Shown piece after piece: positions 60,353-64,000 of a stretch of 64,000 nucleotides of DNA. Position 1 is the first letter of the stretch, and the number at the start of each line of letters is the position of its first letter. The notes beneath the pieces were generated by a model. That model did no database searches. It was given only the letters and a program-made list of their open reading frames with translations, and was not told the DNA's origin. Made by a program: the position numbers and the translations under genes. The DNA is from Thermoleophilia bacterium (lineage in GTDB: Bacteria; Actinomycetota; Thermoleophilia; Miltoncostaeales; Miltoncostaeaceae): positions 1-64,000 of the forward strand of contig JAGQUM010000033.1 of NCBI GenBank assembly GCA_020438485.1, read 5' to 3'.

Positions 60353-61681
60353 GTGCCGTACGCCACCGTTCCCCACCCGGCCGTCGCCCCCACCCCTGCG
60401 GGCCGCGTGGCGACGACGCCCGCACAGCCCGGCGACCCGCTGCGAAACGGCCAGACCTACCTGACGCAGATCGGCTGGACGCCCGCCCCTGTGGGCCAGA
60501 ACGGCCCGCTCGTGGCCGTCCTCGACACCGGCGTCGACGCCGCCCACCCCGACCTCGCGGACGTGATCGCCCCGGGCGCCCGGTCGTTCGTCGCCGGCGG
60601 CGGCCCCGCCACCACCGACAGCGCGACGCACGGGACCCAGGTGGCCGGCATCATCGCGGCCCAGTCCGACAACGGCGTCGGCATCAGCGGCGTCGCGCGC
60701 GCCCGCATCCTGCCGGTCAAGATCGCCGACGCCGACGGCCGTGCCGAGACCGGCTCGCTGGTGCGCGGCGTGAAGTACGCCGTGGCGCGCGGCGCGAAGA
60801 TCCTCAACATCTCGTTCGAGGGCGGCACCCGGTCGGCCCTCGAGCAGGACGCCATCGACTACGCCGTGCGCCGCGGGGCGATGGTCGTGGTGGCCAGCGG
60901 CAACTCCGGACGGCGGCGGATGGAGTATCCGGGCGCCTACCGACAGGTGGTGTCGGTCGCGGCGGTCGACGAGACCGACACGCCGCTCGACTCGTCCACG
61001 TCCGGCCCCCAGGTCACCCTGGCCGCCCCCGGCGGCAACGTGGTGTCCACGCTGCCCGGCGGGCGCTACGGGGAGGCCAGCGGCACGTCGTTCGCTGCCG
61101 CGGTCGTGTCGGGACAGGCCGCGCGAGTGTGGGCGGCGAACCCCCGCCTGACCGCGTCGCAGGTCATCGAGGTGGTCGAGCGCACCACGCGCGACGTCGG
61201 CACGCCCGGCCGCGACGACGCCACGGGCCTCGGCGTCGTCAACCTGGCCGGCGCCCTGCGGGCGCGCCCCATGGCGACCGACCCCGGCGAGGCCAACGAC
61301 GAGCCCCGTCTGTCCGCCCGGACCACCGCCGGGCTCTCGGCGTCGCGAGCCAGGGCCGCGATCTCGGCGCGCGTCGACGGCTACCGCGATCCGCGCGACA
61401 CGTACCGCGTGGTGATGGCCGCGGGCGACACACTGCGGGCGACGCTCAACGGCCCCGCGGCCGGCGACATGGACCTACGTCTGTGGCGCCCCGGAACCCC
61501 GACGCTGCGCCGCAGCCGGCTGTTCGCGCGCACCTGGCTCGCGGCCTCGTCCCTCGGCCCGTCGTCGCAGGAGTCGCTGACGTTCACGGCGGCCCGCGGA
61601 GGCACGTACTCGGTGGAGGTCGACGGCGGGGGCGGGCGTGGCGCGTACCGCCTGCTTCTGACGCGCAACCCCGGGCGCTGA
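60353..61681 (+). CDS. Subtilisin-like S8 serine protease with C-terminal PPC domain
   Basis: 442 residues from GTG 60353. Catalytic triad: Asp in VAVLDTGVDAAHPDL, His in HGTQVAGIIA, Ser in GTSFAAAVVSGQ, plus ASGNSG as the oxyanion region. Residues about 320-442 form a pre-peptidase C-terminal (PPC)-type beta domain typical of secreted proteases. No signal peptide or membrane segment precedes the protease domain, and the frame upstream has none, although PPC suggests export. Confidence 0.92.
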   Translation: MPYATVPHPAVAPTPAGRVATTPAQPGDPLRNGQTYLTQIGWTPAPVGQNGPLVAVLDTGVDAAHPDLADVIAPGARSFVAGGGPATTDSATHGTQVAGIIAAQSDNGVGISGVARARILPVKIADADGRAETGSLVRGVKYAVARGAKILNISFEGGTRSALEQDAIDYAVRRGAMVVVASGNSGRRRMEYPGAYRQVVSVAAVDETDTPLDSSTSGPQVTLAAPGGNVVSTLPGGRYGEASGTSFAAAVVSGQAARVWAANPRLTASQVIEVVERTTRDVGTPGRDDATGLGVVNLAGALRARPMATDPGEANDEPRLSARTTAGLSASRARAAISARVDGYRDPRDTYRVVMAAGDTLRATLNGPAAGDMDLRLWRPGTPTLRRSRLFARTWLAASSLGPSSQESLTFTAARGGTYSVEVDGGGGRGAYRLLLTRNPGR

Positions 61682-61704
61682 CCTAGGGGTGACGGACCTG
61701 CAAC

Positions 61705-61727
61705 GGTCCGCGCTTCACTCGCGGACC
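61705..61727 (+). terminator. Hairpin after the protease gene
   Basis: Perfect 8-bp stem GGTCCGCG / CGCGGACC with a 7-nt loop, 23 bp past the protease stop and before ppk1. CACACT (61737-61742) 7 nt before the ppk1 ATG follows it. Confidence 0.6.
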
Positions 61728-61749
61728 GGGAGCGGGCACACTGGCGACC

Positions 61750-63825
61750 ATGACCACGCACGTCAACCTCACCGACCCGTCCCTGTACCGCAACCGCGAG
61801 CTGTCGTGGCTGGACTTCAACGCGCGCGTCCTGGCGATCGCGGCCGACCCGGCGACCCCGCTGCTCGAGCGCTGCAAGTTCCTCGCGATCTTCGCCAGCA
61901 ACCTGGACGAGTTCTTCATGGTCCGGGTGGCCGCCGCGCAGGACGCGTTCGAGCAGGGCCGCCCGCCGTCGAGCGCCGACCAGCTCGACCGCCGTGAGGT
62001 GCTGGACCGCGTGGCCGACACCGTCCGGGGGCTCGTGGCCGAGCACAGCACGCTGTGGCGCGACGACGTGCGCCCCGCGCTCGCGCGCGAGGGCATCGTG
62101 ATCGCCGGGATGGCGGACCTCGACGGCGAGCTGCGGCGCGCCGCCGCCGACGCGTTCCGCCATCAGGTGCTGCCGGTGCTGACGCCGCTGGCCGTCGGGC
62201 CGGGCCTGCCGTTCCCCTACATCTCGGGGCTCTCGCTCAACCTGGGCCTGCGCGTGCGCGACGCGACGCGCGACGAGAGCCGCTTCGCCCGCGTCAAGGT
62301 CCCGCCCGGCCTGCCGCGCCTGTTCGGCGTCGGAGAGGTGCGCGTGCCCATCGAGGACCTCATGCAGACCCATATCGACCAGCTGTTCCCGGGCATGGAG
62401 ATCGCCGGGTCGCTGCAGTTCAGGGTCACCCGCGACGCCGACTTCGACATCTCGGACGACGCCGACGACCTGCTGGGTGCCGTCGAGGACCAGCTGCGGC
62501 AGAGGCGTTTCGGGCACGCCGTGCGCCTCGAGGTGCGCGAGGGCGGATCGCCGGAATTGCTGGGCGAGGTGACCGACGCCCTCGAGGTCAGCGACCGCGA
62601 CATCTACGCCATCCCGGACGCGCTCGACCTGACGTGCCTGTGGGAGGTGGTGGGCCTCGACCGCCCCGACCTGAAGGACGCGCGCTGGCGCCCCCTCACC
62701 CACCCGCGCCTGGTGACCGAGACGGGCCAGCCCGCCAACGTGTTCGGCGCCATCGCCGCGGGCGACCTGCTGGTGCACCACCCGTACGACGACTTCCGCA
62801 CCAGCGTCGAGCGGTTCGTGCTGGACGCGGTGGACGACCCTGACGTGCTGGCCATCAAGCAGACCGTGTACCGGGCGGGGGCCGACTCGCCCATCGTCGC
62901 TGCGCTCGTGCGCGCGGCCGAACGCGGCATCCAGACCGTGTGCCTCGTCGAGGTGAAGGCCCGCTTCGACGAGCAGCGGAACATCGAGTGGGCGCGCAAC
63001 CTCGAACGCGCGGGCGTGCACGTGGTGTACGGCTTCCCCGGCCTCAAGACGCACGCCAAGTTGTGCCTGATCGTGCGCCGCGAGGGCGACGACGTCGTGC
63101 GCTACGTCCACATCGGCACCGGCAACTACAACGCCGCCACCGCCGGGCTTTACACCGACGTGGGCCTGTTCACGTGCCGGGCCGCGCTGACGGAGGACGT
63201 CGCAAACCTGTTCAACCACATCACGGGCTTCGGCCGCCCCCCGACGTTCGGCGAGTTGCTCGTGGCCCCCGAGCACATCCGAAACGGCCTGCTGGCGGAG
63301 ATACGCCGCGTTGCGGACGCCCACCGCGAGGGCGTGCCCGGGCGCATCCGCATGAAGCTCAACGCGCTGATCGACGCCCCCGTCATGGAGGCGCTCTACG
63401 AGGCAAGCCAGGCGGGCGTGCCCGTGGACCTCGTCGTGCGCAGCATCGTGGGCCTGGTGCCGGGGATGCCCGGCGTCAGTGAGAACATCCGCGTGCGCTC
63501 CGTGGTGGGCCGCTTCCTCGAGCACTCGCGCATCTTCAGCTTCCACAGTGGCGAGGCGCGCCGCGTGTGGATCGGGTCGGCCGACATGATGGTGCGCAAC
63601 CTCGACCACCGCATCGAGGCTATCGCGCCCGTGGACGACCCCACGTGTGCCGGCGAGCTCGATGCGATCATCGACGCGATGCTGGCCGACACCGCCCTGG
63701 CGTGGGAGATGACGGCCGACGGATCGTGGAGCCGGGTGAGGCCCGCGTCCGGCGAGGAGCCGGTGAACTGCCAGGAGGCGTTCATGCGCGCAGCGACTGA
63801 GCGGCCGCAGGCGCAGGGTCACTGA
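61750..63825 (+). CDS. ppk1: Polyphosphate kinase 1 (PPK1)
   Basis: 691 residues. N-terminal RELSWLDFNARVL and FLAIFASNLDEFFMVRV; middle domain; catalytic His in the HxK motif THAKLCLI, followed by VHIGTGNYN; second phospholipase-D-like half with GSADMMVRNLDHRIE. Makes polyphosphate from ATP. The start is 7 nt after a CACACT box without a ribosome binding site. It complements PPK2 at 27173. Confidence 0.97.
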   Translation: MTTHVNLTDPSLYRNRELSWLDFNARVLAIAADPATPLLERCKFLAIFASNLDEFFMVRVAAAQDAFEQGRPPSSADQLDRREVLDRVADTVRGLVAEHSTLWRDDVRPALAREGIVIAGMADLDGELRRAAADAFRHQVLPVLTPLAVGPGLPFPYISGLSLNLGLRVRDATRDESRFARVKVPPGLPRLFGVGEVRVPIEDLMQTHIDQLFPGMEIAGSLQFRVTRDADFDISDDADDLLGAVEDQLRQRRFGHAVRLEVREGGSPELLGEVTDALEVSDRDIYAIPDALDLTCLWEVVGLDRPDLKDARWRPLTHPRLVTETGQPANVFGAIAAGDLLVHHPYDDFRTSVERFVLDAVDDPDVLAIKQTVYRAGADSPIVAALVRAAERGIQTVCLVEVKARFDEQRNIEWARNLERAGVHVVYGFPGLKTHAKLCLIVRREGDDVVRYVHIGTGNYNAATAGLYTDVGLFTCRAALTEDVANLFNHITGFGRPPTFGELLVAPEHIRNGLLAEIRRVADAHREGVPGRIRMKLNALIDAPVMEALYEASQAGVPVDLVVRSIVGLVPGMPGVSENIRVRSVVGRFLEHSRIFSFHSGEARRVWIGSADMMVRNLDHRIEAIAPVDDPTCAGELDAIIDAMLADTALAWEMTADGSWSRVRPASGEEPVNCQEAFMRAATERPQAQGH

Positions 63826-63849
63826 GGACGGGCGCGGCGGCCGCCGCGT

Positions 63850-64000
63850 CTAGGGGACGATCTCCACCGGTGCGCCGCGCGGCACGCGGCGCGCGATGGT
63901 CCGGATGTTGGTGTTCGCGATCCGCACGCAGCCGTGACTGGCCGCCTGGCCCAGCAGCCCGGGGAGGCTGGTGCCATGGATGGCCACCTGCCCGTTGCCG
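63850..64000 (-). CDS. L,D-transpeptidase (YkuD), 3' part only
   Basis: Minus-strand gene entering from beyond the window edge; only the last about 50 residues are present. They contain the YkuD active site, AIHGT and SHGCVRIANTN (catalytic Cys, His and Gly-Cys-Val-Arg), ending GAPVEIVP then TAG at 63850-63852. Forms 3-3 peptidoglycan cross-links outside the membrane. Convergent with ppk1. Confidence 0.9.
   Translation of the reverse strand, partial: GNGQVAIHGTSLPGLLGQAASHGCVRIANTNIRTIARRVPRGAPVEIVP

Overview
The window is a very GC-rich stretch of bacterial chromosome with tightly packed genes, many GTG starts and many 4-nt stop/start overlaps. The gene set (GlgE glycogen pathway, acyl-CoA carboxylase with an epsilon subunit, LytR-CpsA-Psr protein, PHO-box-like repeats, leaderless-type promoters) points to an actinobacterium. 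A Thermoleophilia-like lineage is my best guess, but there is no rRNA here to test it. I see no insertion sequence, CRISPR array or prophage. One short stretch, about 39.1-40.18 kb, is visibly lower in GC and looks acquired.

Layout. 0-11 kb: tRNA-Ser(GGA) and tRNA-Ser(CGA), two secreted proteins (beta-helix and a clan GH-A glycosidase), tadA, a LOG-family gene leading a four-gene overlapping operon with a RibD-type reductase, a GNAT enzyme, beta-carbonic anhydrase, and a TetR/DUF4386 divergent pair with two clear operators; then tRNA-Arg(ACG) and tRNA-Ser(GCT). 11-22 kb: alpha-glucan metabolism, with glgE, treS-mak, glgB and malQ in one operon facing glgX. 22-32.6 kb: an MFS transporter, tRNA-Ser(TGA), a BNR-type secreted protein, a GGDEF protein, PPK2, a Ca2+/H+ antiporter, an acyltransferase/glycosyltransferase pair and a CNNM/CorC-type protein. 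32.6-38 kb: serS with a STAS protein, and an acyl-CoA carboxylase operon. 38-43 kb: small hypotheticals, the low-GC segment, a peptide deformylase fused to a SpoT-like HD hydrolase next to a tandem-ACT protein, pgsA and plsY. 43-51 kb: folE2, a primary-type sigma factor, and a phosphate regulon (response regulator, PHO-box-like repeats, pstS, fused pstC-pstA, pstB). 51-59.9 kb: envelope genes (YbhN-like, polysaccharide deacetylase, LCP), rsmI, and the metG-tatD-ksgA-ispE operon. 60-64 kb: a small membrane protein, a subtilisin-like protease, PPK1, and the 3' end of an L,D-transpeptidase.

How the genes fit together. TreS-Mak, GlgE and GlgB form a complete trehalose-to-glycogen route, with GlgX and MalQ for turnover. 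The Pst transporter, PPK1 and PPK2 cover phosphate uptake and polyphosphate storage. Serine decoding is concentrated here: four tRNA-Ser isoacceptors plus serS.

The most unusual items are: (1) the 339-residue deformylase-alarmone-hydrolase fusion (40183-41202) with an ACT protein just upstream; (2) three genes (serS, tatD, ybhN-like) whose natural N-terminus begins at a near-cognate codon (ATC, GTA, CTG) exactly inside a stop/start overlap; (3) a CNNM gene with a leaderless start separated from its frame by one extra G; (4) a DUF4386 gene cut by an in-frame TAG before its last helix; and (5) many start codons 6-7 nt after a TANNNT box, the same spacing seen at two tRNA 5' ends.
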